Origin: Dyella jiangningensis | GTDB lineage: Bacteria > Pseudomonadota > Gammaproteobacteria > Xanthomonadales > Rhodanobacteraceae | Direction of reading: 5' to 3' | Assembly (NCBI RefSeq): GCF_003264855.1 | Contig: NZ_NFZS01000003.1 | Span: 1-64,000 of the forward strand | Length of the DNA stretch: 64,000 nt | Translations under genes and position numbers: made by a program | The notes under the pieces: generated by a model | What the model was told of the DNA's origin: nothing | The model's input: only the letters and a program-made list of their open reading frames with translations | The model's database searches: none | In this document: positions 1-8,086 of the stretch, piece by piece | How the letters are laid out: the number at the start of each line of letters is the position of its first letter | Position numbering within the stretch: position 1 is the first letter of the stretch

Positions 1-1858
1 GGCGGGTGACGTGCGCCGGAGCGTACTGGTTCACGGCGTCCAGAATCGCGGGCTTGGCGATGTGGCGGAAATAGCCCTCGGCGGTTGGCTTCCACCATGC
101 GGCCATGTCCAGCCCCACGGCCTGCGCCAGTTCCGCGCCGGGCTGTTGCTGCGTGGCGCGAGGCGTCACCACGTCCACGGTCGACGCGATGCACACGGCC
201 AGCAGACGCACCAGCTCGTCTTGCGACTTCGCCTGCAACGCAGCGAACAGGTCGGCGCTGTCTTGCGGCAAGGCTTCGCCCGCGACTTCCTGCAAGGTGT
301 GCAGCGCCACGGCGGCGGGCGATTCCGGCATCTCCGGGGCGATGCCTTCCAGCCGGTCTTGCACTTTCAGGCTCACGCCGAGCGGCAAGCCGTCGCGGTG
401 GTATCCGTCCTGCAAGACAGTCCGCACCATGCCATGCACCAGCGCGGCCAGCGCGACGTGCGGATGCCGAGCCACTTCGATTTGCAGCGCCGCCGTGCGG
501 TGCGCGCTCAACCGCTGCGCCAGCCGGTCGGACAGGCTTGCGGCCTTGGGCGCTTCGTCGTCGTGGCCTTCCTCGTCGTTCGCGCCATCGCCTGCGCCGA
601 AACCCTGCCGCAGCTTTTCGAGCGTCCGCAGCGCCTTCGCCTCGGCCTCGCGCAACAGGCCGCGATGAATCACGGCCTCGCCTTCGCGGTCGAGCGTGAC
701 GATCGCACCGGCCACAGCGCGCACGTCCGGGGTGTAGTCGCGCAAACCATCTTCGATGGCTTGCAGTTCTTCGGCCACGTGCTCGCGGCGCGATTCCAGC
801 GCCTCGGTCTTGTCCTCGCTCTCCGCGTCGTGGGCTTCTTCCAGTTCGGCGTCGATCTTTTCGAGGCGGGTTTGCAGGGACGCGATACGGCGGGCTTCGC
901 GGGCCGTCGGTTCGCGGCGCTGGCGCGGCGCGTTCTGGAACGTCTGGCGGTCGGCGTGGCTCATATGCGGCACGGCTTCCACCCACGCCCAGCGCTCGGC
1001 GCGCACGTCCTCAGCCAGCGCGTCCAGCTTGTCGCATACCAGCGTTTCCAACAATGCGGTGTCGGTCAGATAGGTTCCGGCATCGCCTTCCGCGAACAGG
1101 TCGCGGCGGATGCCGCCTCCTTCCTGCATGTAGGCGTCCAGACCGACGAAACGCACCAGCGGATGCGTGGCGGTGATTTCGCGCTCGGTCAGGCGATCAC
1201 GCAACGCGGATGCGCCGCGCTGCCATTCGGGCGCACCATAGTACGCGGCTTCCTGTGCGGCGTGATCGTCGGTGATGGTCAAGGCCATCAACTGTTCCAG
1301 CGTGGCGACTCCGGCGCGGTAGTCGGTCAGCAGGCGCGGCGAGACGTTCGCCAGCTTCAAGCGGCGCTGCACCACCAGCGGGGACACGCCGAAATCGGCG
1401 GCAATGTCTTCGATGGGTCGGCCTTCCTTGACCAGCGCGGCGAAGGCCGCGAACTGGTCGGCGGGGTGCATGGCCTCGCGCTGCACATTCTCGGCAAGGC
1501 TGACGGTACGCGCCGACGCATCGGCCACCAGCAGGCACGGCACCTCAACGTCGGCGGCGATGCGCTTTTTCTTCGCCAACAGCTTCAATGCGGTCAGGCG
1601 GCGGTCGCCTGCGACGACTTCGTATTGCTCGGCATCGTCGGCAAGAATGACGATAAGGTTTTGCAGCAGGCCGACACGGGCAATGCTCGCGGCCAGTTCG
1701 GGGATGGACTGGCGCGGGGTCGTGCGGACGTTGCGCTTGGAACGGCGCGGCAACAACTGCGACAACGGAACCAGAATCAGGTTCTTGGTCGGGTCAGCCA
1801 CTTCCAGCGGCGCGACAGTTTCGAGGGCGATGGCTTCGGTTTTGGTAACGGCGTTCAT
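1..1858 (-). CDS. ParB/RepB/Spo0J-family partition-like protein of an integrated element (C-terminus cut by window edge)
   Basis: ParB-family protein, normally a CTP-dependent DNA-binding protein used for segregation or maintenance of a replicon or integrative element. Translating the minus strand from ATG at 1856-1858 gives 619 open codons with no stop, so the gene runs off the left edge. ParB landmarks are visible: the GDRR motif at about residues 84-87, the AENVQREAMHPADQ box at 122-135 and a helix-turn-helix at about 150-170. A charged coiled-coil-like stretch (about 320-385) and a long C-terminal half follow, so it is much longer than chromosomal ParB (about 290 aa). A Shine-Dalgarno AAGGAG sits just upstream of the ATG. 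The DUF932 gene ends 79 bp upstream in the same direction, an arrangement typical of conjugative-element backbones. The family call is firm; a role in maintenance is inferred. Confidence 0.85.
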   Translation of the reverse strand, partial: MNAVTKTEAIALETVAPLEVADPTKNLILVPLSQLLPRRSKRNVRTTPRQSIPELAASIARVGLLQNLIVILADDAEQYEVVAGDRRLTALKLLAKKKRIAADVEVPCLLVADASARTVSLAENVQREAMHPADQFAAFAALVKEGRPIEDIAADFGVSPLVVQRRLKLANVSPRLLTDYRAGVATLEQLMALTITDDHAAQEAAYYGAPEWQRGASALRDRLTEREITATHPLVRFVGLDAYMQEGGGIRRDLFAEGDAGTYLTDTALLETLVCDKLDALAEDVRAERWAWVEAVPHMSHADRQTFQNAPRQRREPTAREARRIASLQTRLEKIDAELEEAHDAESEDKTEALESRREHVAEELQAIEDGLRDYTPDVRAVAGAIVTLDREGEAVIHRGLLREAEAKALRTLEKLRQGFGAGDGANDEEGHDDEAPKAASLSDRLAQRLSAHRTAALQIEVARHPHVALAALVHGMVRTVLQDGYHRDGLPLGVSLKVQDRLEGIAPEMPESPAAVALHTLQEVAGEALPQDSADLFAALQAKSQDELVRLLAVCIASTVDVVTPRATQQQPGAELAQAVGLDMAAWWKPTAEGYFRHIAKPAILDAVNQYAPAHVTR

Positions 1859-1937
1859 GGTGACAACTCCTTGCGGTTAGGGATGCAGCAGCGAGAGAAG
1901 CGGCAAGAGCTGCTGCCTGCCCCTGCCGCGTGGGGAT

Positions 1938-2762
1938 TCAGGCTTTGAGTTGGCGCAGGCCATCGGCCAGCAGCCACAAGGCACGATTCAGGCGGATGCC
2001 GTTGTCGATGCCCTGCACCGGGCGCGTGGTCTGGCGGCGACCATTCGCAGCGCGGGCGGACAGGCCGCCTTTGATGAGGTTTTCCTGCGTGCGGTTGAAC
2101 ACGCTCCACAGGTCGCGGCGGCTGTCTTCGTGACGGCGCGGCATCAGGACTTGCGATTCAGTGATAGGCGCGGGCGTGGCCTCGTCGTACTTCAACGCCA
2201 GCGCAGCGCGGGCGAACACTTCCGCCTCGCCACTGTCGAGCGTGATGGCCTGCATGGCATCGCGGGATTCCTGCGCCCGGTCGAAACCGTGCAGGACTTC
2301 GTAAGCGCCTTCGATGACGTGAGCGGCTACGTCGCCCTTGTGGGGAACGCGCACGTCCGCCACGGTGTCGCCGCAAACAAGGCCGTTCTGGCAGACGAAG
2401 CGGAACATGCCGGCCAGCATTTGATAGCTGCTCGTCCCGTCATGGGAGTTCAGCAGGATGATTTCGTTGGCTTCCCGTCCATTGATCTGGCTGGCGTGGC
2501 GCAGCCGGATCATGTGCTTGGTGTAGTCGCGGCGGTCGTCCTGCCGCACGCGGGTCTGGCACACCATGAAAGGCTCGAAGCCTTCGCCGCGCAATTCTTG
2601 CAGCACCGTGGCGGTGGGGATGTAGCTGTACCGCTCGGAACGGCTTTCGTGCGGCGCGTCCGCGAAGATGGAAGGCGCTATGGCGCGAATCTGGTCAACC
2701 GACAACGGATAGTCCGAACGCAGCACCGGCGAACGGGAAGCGAAACGGGAAGCGAGTTGCAT
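1938..2762 (-). CDS. DUF932 domain-containing protein
   Basis: A 274-aa protein of the DUF932 family, found on plasmids, phages and integrative elements; its molecular function is not established. Visible family traits are an N-terminal segment ending near YSYIPTATVLQEL, the central HMIRLRH and NEIILLNSHDGTSSYQM region, and FRFVCQNGLVCGD. The start ATG (2760-2762) has a GGAG Shine-Dalgarno 7 nt upstream. It is followed by the ParB-like gene on the same strand and preceded by about 600 bp of non-coding sequence that contains a structured repeat. It looks like backbone of the element, not cargo. Confidence 0.85.
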   Translation of the reverse strand: MQLASRFASRSPVLRSDYPLSVDQIRAIAPSIFADAPHESRSERYSYIPTATVLQELRGEGFEPFMVCQTRVRQDDRRDYTKHMIRLRHASQINGREANEIILLNSHDGTSSYQMLAGMFRFVCQNGLVCGDTVADVRVPHKGDVAAHVIEGAYEVLHGFDRAQESRDAMQAITLDSGEAEVFARAALALKYDEATPAPITESQVLMPRRHEDSRRDLWSVFNRTQENLIKGGLSARAANGRRQTTRPVQGIDNGIRLNRALWLLADGLRQLKA

Positions 2763-3357
2763 GGCATTTCTCCTGACAAAGAAAGGGTTTGCTGTTCACC
2801 GCAACCGGATTTCAAGATTCGGAGCCCAGCCTTTCGGCTGTTCGGTGCGGTCGGCTCGAAGAACCCGGTTGGCCTCGTTGCCACCGTCTTTCCTGAGTTC
2901 ATCGCCCGCGACGGTCAGGAGCGCGCGGACGGGGGCCGTCAAGGAGAAAGCGCAGGGTTGGTGCGGCCCGCAGGCGCAGCCGAGGACACGGCCCTGCGCG
3001 CCTTGACGGCACACGGACGCGGGCTACAGTCGCGGACAAGGTGATGAAGTCAGGGGAGACGGCTGGACAGGCAACGGCCACTTCAACGCGCAGACAGCAC
3101 GCAAGCGAAGCGCGCAGGCCCGGATCAGGGAATCCGGGCCGTAGGCGTCAGCGATGGAAGCCCGCAGGAGGCGAAACTCGCATGGCGAGGTTCGATGCGA
3201 AGCACGACAGCGCGGCCCAGTTTTACTGGGAGACGCTAAAATCTCAGCGTTTGCATCCAGCAGCTTGATCCTTACTTGACCAAGGTGCGATAGAAGCACA
3301 CGCCCCCTTAATAGGCCTGCATAACGCAGTCAATCGCTGATTACTTTAGACGCCCAC
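2763..3357. other. Intergenic region upstream of DUF932 gene; no convincing gene
   Basis: About 595 bp without a credible coding frame. It should hold the promoter of the DUF932-parB operon, although no clear -35/-10 pair could be picked out. Its second half holds copy 1 of a multi-hairpin element (3117-3215) and a further small hairpin (CCCAG, TTTTA, CTGGG at 3216-3230). An origin-of-transfer or regulatory RNA role is possible but unproven. Confidence 0.6.
3117..3215 (+). repeat. Structured non-coding repeat, copy 1
   Basis: Begins with a perfect 9-bp hairpin (GGCCCGGAT, loop CAGGGA, ATCCGGGCC, 3117-3140). Next comes the box AGGCGTCAGCGAT, then short stems GCC/GGC and CTCGC/GCGAG, and the box CGACAGCG. 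The same succession of boxes and stems, with different stem bases, recurs at 4379-4471. The element lies outside coding sequence. It could act as RNA or as single-stranded DNA; its strand is unknown. Confidence 0.6.
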
Positions 3358-3780
3358 ATGAATGCAAATGGATTGGAAAACGAGATAGCAGCATCCATTG
3401 AAGGTTTGCTCCTTCCCTACCTTGAGAAGTTCCACACGCACCGTATTGACGTATCCCGCGGCGAGGTTGAAGTCAGGGGGCAAGTAGATGATAAGGAAAC
3501 GTCCAGAACTCGCGTCCTAAAAGTCGTGATTAACCATGACAACAAACAAATTTGCATTCCAAACATATTTATGCCGGAATTTATGAGGCAGTTCGGCCTT
3601 GGGAAGCAGATCATCGCAATGATTCTTGATATTGCAGAATCTCATGGATACCACCTGCTCATCGTTGACCTTGTGCCGAGTTTCTACAACAGGCTAGTCA
3701 AGCGAGGGGCGGTGGTTATCGAAGACGGAGATATTGTTTTAATCACGAGAGAGACTGATCTTTCTCATAAGTTTGCTTAG
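3358..3780 (+). CDS. Small GNAT-fold-like protein of unknown function
   Basis: A 140-aa protein with visibly lower GC than the surrounding sequence, suggesting separate acquisition. The C-terminal half (about residues 75-130: FGLGKQIIAMILDIAESHGY, then LLIVDLVPSFYNRLVKRGAV) follows the pattern of the C-terminal part of GNAT acyltransferases: a glycine-rich turn before a helix, then a strand ending in FYxRLxxxGA. The acetyl-CoA loop is not a textbook R-x-x-G-x-G/A, so catalysis is uncertain. No strong Shine-Dalgarno precedes the ATG. It stands alone on the plus strand between minus-strand backbone genes and is followed by a strong terminator. It could be cargo such as a resistance or immunity gene. 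Confidence 0.6.
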   Translation: MNANGLENEIAASIEGLLLPYLEKFHTHRIDVSRGEVEVRGQVDDKETSRTRVLKVVINHDNKQICIPNIFMPEFMRQFGLGKQIIAMILDIAESHGYHLLIVDLVPSFYNRLVKRGAVVIEDGDIVLITRETDLSHKFA

Positions 3781-3804
3781 CACTCGCTTCGGTAAAAATG
3801 CAGC

Positions 3805-3844
3805 AAGCAAGCGCGCCGTCTGTAAGGACGGCGCGCTTGCTTTT
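3805..3844 (+). terminator. Rho-independent terminator after the GNAT-like gene
   Basis: A perfect 16-bp stem (left arm 3805-3820, right arm 3827-3842) with a 6-nt loop, followed by TT. The arms begin AAGC and end GCTT, so it may also work from the minus strand for the convergent DUF2958 gene ending at 3846. Confidence 0.85.
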
Positions 3845-3845
3845 G

Positions 3846-4193
3846 CTACACGACGATCTGCCCAGCCCGCCGAGCATCACGCGCATAGACACTCAGGCGT
3901 TTCTCCGCGCGAAAGTGCAAATCGCGCTCGACTGGCAGACAGAGCCGACCTCGCACGGTCGCCAGCTCCCGCAAGCTGACCCAGCCGAGCTCGGGCATTC
4001 CCAAGCCCAGGTCGCACAAGCCGAAAGCGTGGTCGTGATCGTCCGGGTCGATTTCGGTCAGCAGCCAGGTCGCGCCGGCATCCGGCGTGAACAGCTTGAC
4101 CACGGGTGTCGGATCAAAGTCCGGGTTCTGGAGGGATTCGCGGCCGCTGGCCAGCAGCAGGAAGCGTTGTTCGTCGGTAATGAGTGCGCTCAT
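3846..4193 (-). CDS. DUF2958 domain-containing protein
   Basis: A 115-aa protein that begins MSALITDEQRFLLLASG and continues PVVKLFTPDAGATWLL, FGLCDLGLGMPELGWVSL and GRLCLPVERDLHF. This matches the DUF2958 family, common on conjugative elements, whose function is unknown. A longer frame begins at 4211, but the ATG at 4191-4193 is preceded by GGAG at proper spacing and gives the usual family length, so that start is preferred. It ends next to a strong bidirectional-looking terminator. It is backbone of the element. Confidence 0.85.
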   Translation of the reverse strand: MSALITDEQRFLLLASGRESLQNPDFDPTPVVKLFTPDAGATWLLTEIDPDDHDHAFGLCDLGLGMPELGWVSLRELATVRGRLCLPVERDLHFRAEKRLSVYARDARRAGQIVV

Positions 4194-4507
4194 GGCGTTC
4201 TCCGGTTGCACGGGCGGAATTGCCCGGAACCGTCGCCATCACGGCGCAGCGCAGCCGTCAGGGGCGAAGCCGGCCGCCAGGACGCCAGCCGCAGTCCTTG
4301 ACGGCGAGAACGCCGTGGTACGGTGAAGGGAACAGCAAGACCACCCCACTGCCCTGCCTCTTGGCCAACGGAGCGCGCCGGCCTGCGAGGGCCGAAGGCG
4401 TCAGGGATCAAAGCCGAATGGCCGCGACTCGACACGAGGCACGAGGCACAGCCCGCGAGCCCGACAGCGGGACGCCGGGACGTGCAGCGGCATCGGCATG
4501 CATGCAG
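4194..4507. other. Intergenic region between DUF2958 gene and the disrupted NTPase gene
   Basis: About 314 bp with no supported gene. It contains copy 2 of the structured repeat (4379-4471). Any promoter for the DUF2958 gene would also lie here, but none is obvious. Confidence 0.55.
4379..4471 (+). repeat. Structured non-coding repeat, copy 2
   Basis: Succession of a CGGCC/GGCCG hairpin, AGGCGTCAGGGAT, an AAGCC...GGC hairpin, ACTCG...CGAG, and CCCGC...CGACAGCGGG. The order matches copy 1 at 3117-3215. The unpaired boxes are nearly identical while the stem bases differ yet still pair, which is the pattern expected for conserved structure. Confidence 0.6.
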
Positions 4508-4840
4508 TCAATGCGAGCCGATGTCCTCACTACCGGCTGATGCTCGAAGGGCAGCGGTAAGCGTGGGGAGCACGCGCTCCTTGAGCGCCAAGTCAGCCCA
4601 ATCGGAAAGATCGGGGATGTTGCGCAGTTGTACCGTGCGCAGCGCAATAGTCAAACGATGAAGAAGTGGCAGAGACCCAGTTTCGATCGCGGCATCCACC
4701 CACTCGTCTGCATGTATCCACGGACGCGAAAATAGATCGGCCATCGCTTGCGTCGCTGCCTCGATGGGGCCTTGATCGTGGCAAAGGACGCGACCGCGAT
4801 CGCCGAGGTCGTGTTCAAGATGGCCCAGCCCCTCTTCATT
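4508..4840 (-). pseudogene. C-terminal fragment of the IS-split nuclease/NTPase gene
   Basis: Carries the last 108 codons of the gene whose 5' part is at 6002-8074. Read on the minus strand, it continues in the same frame directly from the target-site duplication: ...RANE joins EGLGHLEHDLG... and ends ...GSEDIGSH before a TGA at 4508-4510. It is separated from the rest by the 1166-bp IS. A TTG codon at 4852, inside the IS end, could in principle start a 114-aa fragment, but no ribosome-binding site supports this. Confidence 0.8.
4834..4840. repeat. Target-site duplication, left copy (CTTCATT)
   Basis: Seven bases immediately outside the left end of the IS481-family element, repeated exactly at 6007-6013 immediately outside its right end. 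Confidence 0.8.
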
Positions 4841-6006
4841 TGTCCTAACCAAGACTTGATCTGACGGACAGGCCGATTATGCATTCGGTACGACGGAGTC
4901 GGATATCGGCATGATCCGATCCAGTTGTTTGTCACGCGCCAGCGACGCGCTTTCCACCAACGTTTGCATCGGCGTCTTGCCATAACAATACTTTCCCGAG
5001 TGCGTTCGCTCGGTGTTGTAGCTAGCAATCCATACGTCCACATCCGCCTGCAGTTCGTCCAGGGAATGGTAGAGCTTGCGCCGAAACGCGCTCGCATAGA
5101 ACTCGTTCTGGATGGTTTGATGGAAACGTTCGCATATGCCGTTGGTCTGCGGGCTCTTGGTCTTGGTGCGGGTGTGGTCGATCGCCTCAATGTCCAGATA
5201 CAGCTGGTACTCGTGGGTTTCGCGATTGCCGCAGTACTCGCTGCCTCGGTCGGTCAGAATCCGCAGCAATGGAACCTCGTGCTCCTCGAAGAACGGCAGC
5301 ACGCGATCATTGAGCATGTCCGCCGCGGTAATGGCATGCTTGCGATCGTATAGCTTGACCAGCGCCACCTTGCTGTAGGTATCGATGAAGGTCTGCTGAT
5401 AGATGCGGCCCACGCCCTTTATGTTGCCCACGTAGTAGGTGTCCTGCGCGCCCAGGTAGCCAGGATGTTCGGTTTCGATCTCACCGTGCGCGGCCTTCTC
5501 CTCCTTGGCCTTTTCCAGTGCACGCAGCTGATCTTCCGTGAGGATCAAGCCTTCTTGCGCCACCTTCGCCGACAACGCCTTCAGCCGCTGCTGAAAGGTT
5601 TGCAGATCGTGGCGCAACCAGATCGTGCGCACCCCGGCCGGCGAAACCGATAGGCCACGCTTGCGCAACTCATTGGCTACGCGCACTTGGCCATAGGCCG
5701 GTTGCTCCACCGCAAACGACACTACCGCTTCCTCGATCTGCGGATCGGCCCGGTTCTTCAGATTCGGCTTCTTGCGTGATATCTCCGCCAGCGCCGTCTC
5801 GCCACCGGTCTCGTACAGTTCCTTGAATCGATAAAAGCTATCGCGGCTGAAGCCTAGTACCTTGCACGCTTCCGATACGCTGCCTAGCGTCTGCGCCAAC
5901 TTCAACAAGCCAAGCTTGTTGCGAATGATCTTCTGTTCTTGGGTCATCTGACATTTCCTCTGCTCTCAGCGTTAGGATAGTGTCAGATCAAGTCATAGCT
6001 TTTACA
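4841..6006 (-). mobile_element. IS481-family insertion sequence (1166 bp)
   Basis: Bounded by imperfect 25-bp terminal inverted repeats that begin TGT: left end 4841-4865, right end 5982-6006. They share the inner 13-mer GACTTGATCTGAC exactly and several outer positions. A 7-bp direct repeat CTTCATT flanks both ends. One transposase gene fills the element, reading on the minus strand like the gene it interrupts. The intact transposase and the matching target duplication suggest a fairly recent insertion. Confidence 0.88.
4877..5947 (-). CDS. IS481-family DDE transposase
   Basis: A 356-aa transposase. The N-terminal helix-turn-helix (about residues 10-60, with SVSEACKVLGFSRDSFYRF) binds the IS ends, and an integrase-type core (about 165-330) performs strand transfer. 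Likely catalytic residues are D169 (in GAQDTYYVG), D233 (in LTDRGSEYCG) and E273 (in NGICERFHQTIQNEFY). The C-terminal YNTERTHSGKYCYGKTPMQ motif is typical of IS481 and related families. It appears intact and lies within the terminal repeats. It reads in the same direction as the split host gene. Confidence 0.93.
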   Translation of the reverse strand: MTQEQKIIRNKLGLLKLAQTLGSVSEACKVLGFSRDSFYRFKELYETGGETALAEISRKKPNLKNRADPQIEEAVVSFAVEQPAYGQVRVANELRKRGLSVSPAGVRTIWLRHDLQTFQQRLKALSAKVAQEGLILTEDQLRALEKAKEEKAAHGEIETEHPGYLGAQDTYYVGNIKGVGRIYQQTFIDTYSKVALVKLYDRKHAITAADMLNDRVLPFFEEHEVPLLRILTDRGSEYCGNRETHEYQLYLDIEAIDHTRTKTKSPQTNGICERFHQTIQNEFYASAFRRKLYHSLDELQADVDVWIASYNTERTHSGKYCYGKTPMQTLVESASLARDKQLDRIMPISDSVVPNA

Positions 6007-8074
6007 CTTCATTTGCACGCAGCAAAGGGAAAGGACACTGACCAATGTTCAACAATATCCAGGCGTCCATGCGCTGGTTGTCGTCGCCAACCTTCGCTGT
6101 GGGAAGCCTGGCAAGTTGTCCAAGGATCATCCAAGCGCTCGTGTTGCCATACGTTTGCGGACGCTCCGCTCCAAGATCCACGCCTTCGCCAGTGACATCC
6201 CCGTGGCGATTGGACAGCCAAGCCTTTTCGCCTTCGATCTTCAGATGAATCAACCGACCGTCTGGTGCAGCCATCGCAACCAGCGCGTTTCCGATTGGCT
6301 CCTCTGTGGGCTCGATGGCGAGAAGGCCATCGATGATTCCAGAACTGAATCCGCCTACTCTCTCCGCCATGCTGCGAATCGCCTGCGCACCGATCACATC
6401 CCCGAGATAGATAGCGGCCAAGCGATGGCCAAGCCAAGTGCCGGCTTCCTGCGGGTCTACTGCGGCACGGCGCGCGAGTTCGTCACCTGCGGCATCGGCA
6501 AGCTCCGAAATGAATGCAGCAGGAATAGTCGGCACGACAATGTCTTCGCCGCCTGCGTGACGGTAGGTGCGCACGGCACCCGTCGATTTAAGTTCGGCTA
6601 CCGCAAGGCGGGCTTCGTCGGAAAGCGCGTCTTGCCGCACAACGAACCCATTCGCTGCTGCCAAGGCTAGTTCGGCAGAACGAGCGCCTTCATCGTCAAG
6701 GGTGCAACGCGCAAGCACCCGATAGCCGCGAAGCAGGTCCGCCTGATTGGCGTAGTTCTGGCGCGCCGCATCCACAAGTTCCAAGCCAAGTGCCGGCGGA
6801 AGAAGCAACACGCTGTTTGGGTCCTGGTGCCGTGAGTTACGGGCGGCGGCGTCGTAAATCGTGCGAAGCACCCATGGCGCACGGTAGTCCTCTGCGTACT
6901 CCGCGCCCTGCTGAAAGTGAACCTTGTTATTGGCGAGAGTCTGCTGTGCTTTCCTAAACTCCTCCAGCCCCAGGGGACCGATCTCGATAATCTGTGCCCT
7001 GGCTCCCACTGCTGTCTGCGTGCGACCGTTTGAACCTTTGACCAACCGTTCTGCGCGATCGGTGGTCAAGATGACATTGAGCTTATTGCCAGGTCGCAGG
7101 CTCGCCAGTTCCTCTAAGTCGGCGGCCATTGGCGTGCCCGGTTCTATGTCGTCGATGGCGAGCAAAAGTGCCGGCCCCGCTAGCCCGGTAGACATCCGCC
7201 GCAGCCATTGGCGGGCGTCGTTCGCGGTAAGATTCCATTCAAGCTCGATGGCGAACAAGTTGGCCATCGATTGAAAAAGTCCCGCCCCTGAGCCTCGCAA
7301 CATTAGGACGGCCAAGTCTTCACTGTCCTGAGTGCGCAAAGCAAGTTCGCGCAGACAACTGCTCTTGCCGCTCTGTGCCGCGCCTTCCACGATCGTGTAC
7401 GTCGTCCCAGCTTGCGCTGATTTAATGGCGGCCAAGGTACTGAGACGAGGAAACAGCAGAGGCTCCGCGAAGGCGCGATCAGACTGGCCGGGTGGGTCAG
7501 TCATCTCCGCCAGGAGCCTTGCCGTTGCAGATCGCACGATGGGAACCCAGACTCCGGTTTCCCTCCCCATCAACGCTTCGGTCGCCCACCGCATATCCGC
7601 CGCCGCCAGCTTGGCGGCATTGGCAAGCAGACGGGCTACCGCCTTCGCGGCATCTTGTTCGTCGGACCAAAGTTGTCCTGTGTCGGCGTCGTAGATGCGG
7701 GTATCGCGCCCGTTCGTGACAAGAACAAGAGGAGGTCGTGGCGTCAACTGGTTCGCGTAGCTTTGCGCTTGCTCATAGTCGGCATGAGTAAGCTCTAGAT
7801 CCTCGCGCTTAAGTTCCACTACGGCGAGCGGCCGTTCACCATGAAAGATGATTACATCTGCTCGTCCGCTTTTCTTCCACTGGGCAGCGCTGTCGAACTC
7901 ATGCGTCTCGTGACCGAGGCGCACGGTGAAACGGCGTTGTTCGACCAGTTGTTCGCGGGGAATATTGGGGAAGGCAGCGGACAGTGCCGCTGCCAACCGG
8001 CTTTCCAACTCGGCCTCGGGACGAACGGGAGACGCGGGCGTCTGCGGCTGTTGGTCTTGTTTTGTGCGAGACAT
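6002..8074 (-). pseudogene. PD-(D/E)XK nuclease-like / P-loop NTPase fusion, truncated by IS481 element (5' part)
   Basis: 690 codons remain of an original 797. Residues about 20-145 resemble the N-terminal nuclease domain of type I restriction R subunits: D72 in GRADVIIF, E86 and K88 in AVVELKRE, and the QA-x-x-YA helix (YEQAQSYANQL). Residues about 205-345 form a P-loop NTPase: Walker A GAAQSGKSS (230-238), Walker B ALLLAIDDIE (301-310) and VILTTDRAERL, a STAND-like sensor. No helicase motifs are seen, so it is not an ordinary HsdR. The IS end supplies the codons GTG TAA, so translation stops one residue after the junction. The start (8074) lies 12 bp after the DUF5623 stop, with GAGGA overlapping that stop, so the two are translationally linked. 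Whether the 690-aa product still works is unknown. Confidence 0.75.
6007..6013. repeat. Target-site duplication, right copy (CTTCATT)
   Basis: Exact match to 4834-4840, immediately outside the right inverted repeat of the IS481-family element. Confidence 0.8.
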
Positions 8075-8086
8075 TGCGACGAGTCC

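Noticed and set aside
11-1948. Long plus-strand open frame of 645 codons at the left edge
   Set aside because: The minus strand reads as a ParB-like protein with clear motifs and an SD, and it runs off the edge, so the plus frame is a GC-driven antisense shadow.
4853-5994. Shorter IS boundary limited to the exact 13-mer inverted repeats
   Set aside because: With that boundary no target duplication is found. Extending to TGT ends at 4841 and 6006 gives matched 25-bp ends and an exact 7-bp duplication.
6002-8074. Ordinary type I restriction HsdR subunit
   Set aside because: Only the N-terminal nuclease-like domain matches. Helicase motifs are missing, a STAND-like P-loop domain follows, and no hsdM or hsdS is nearby.
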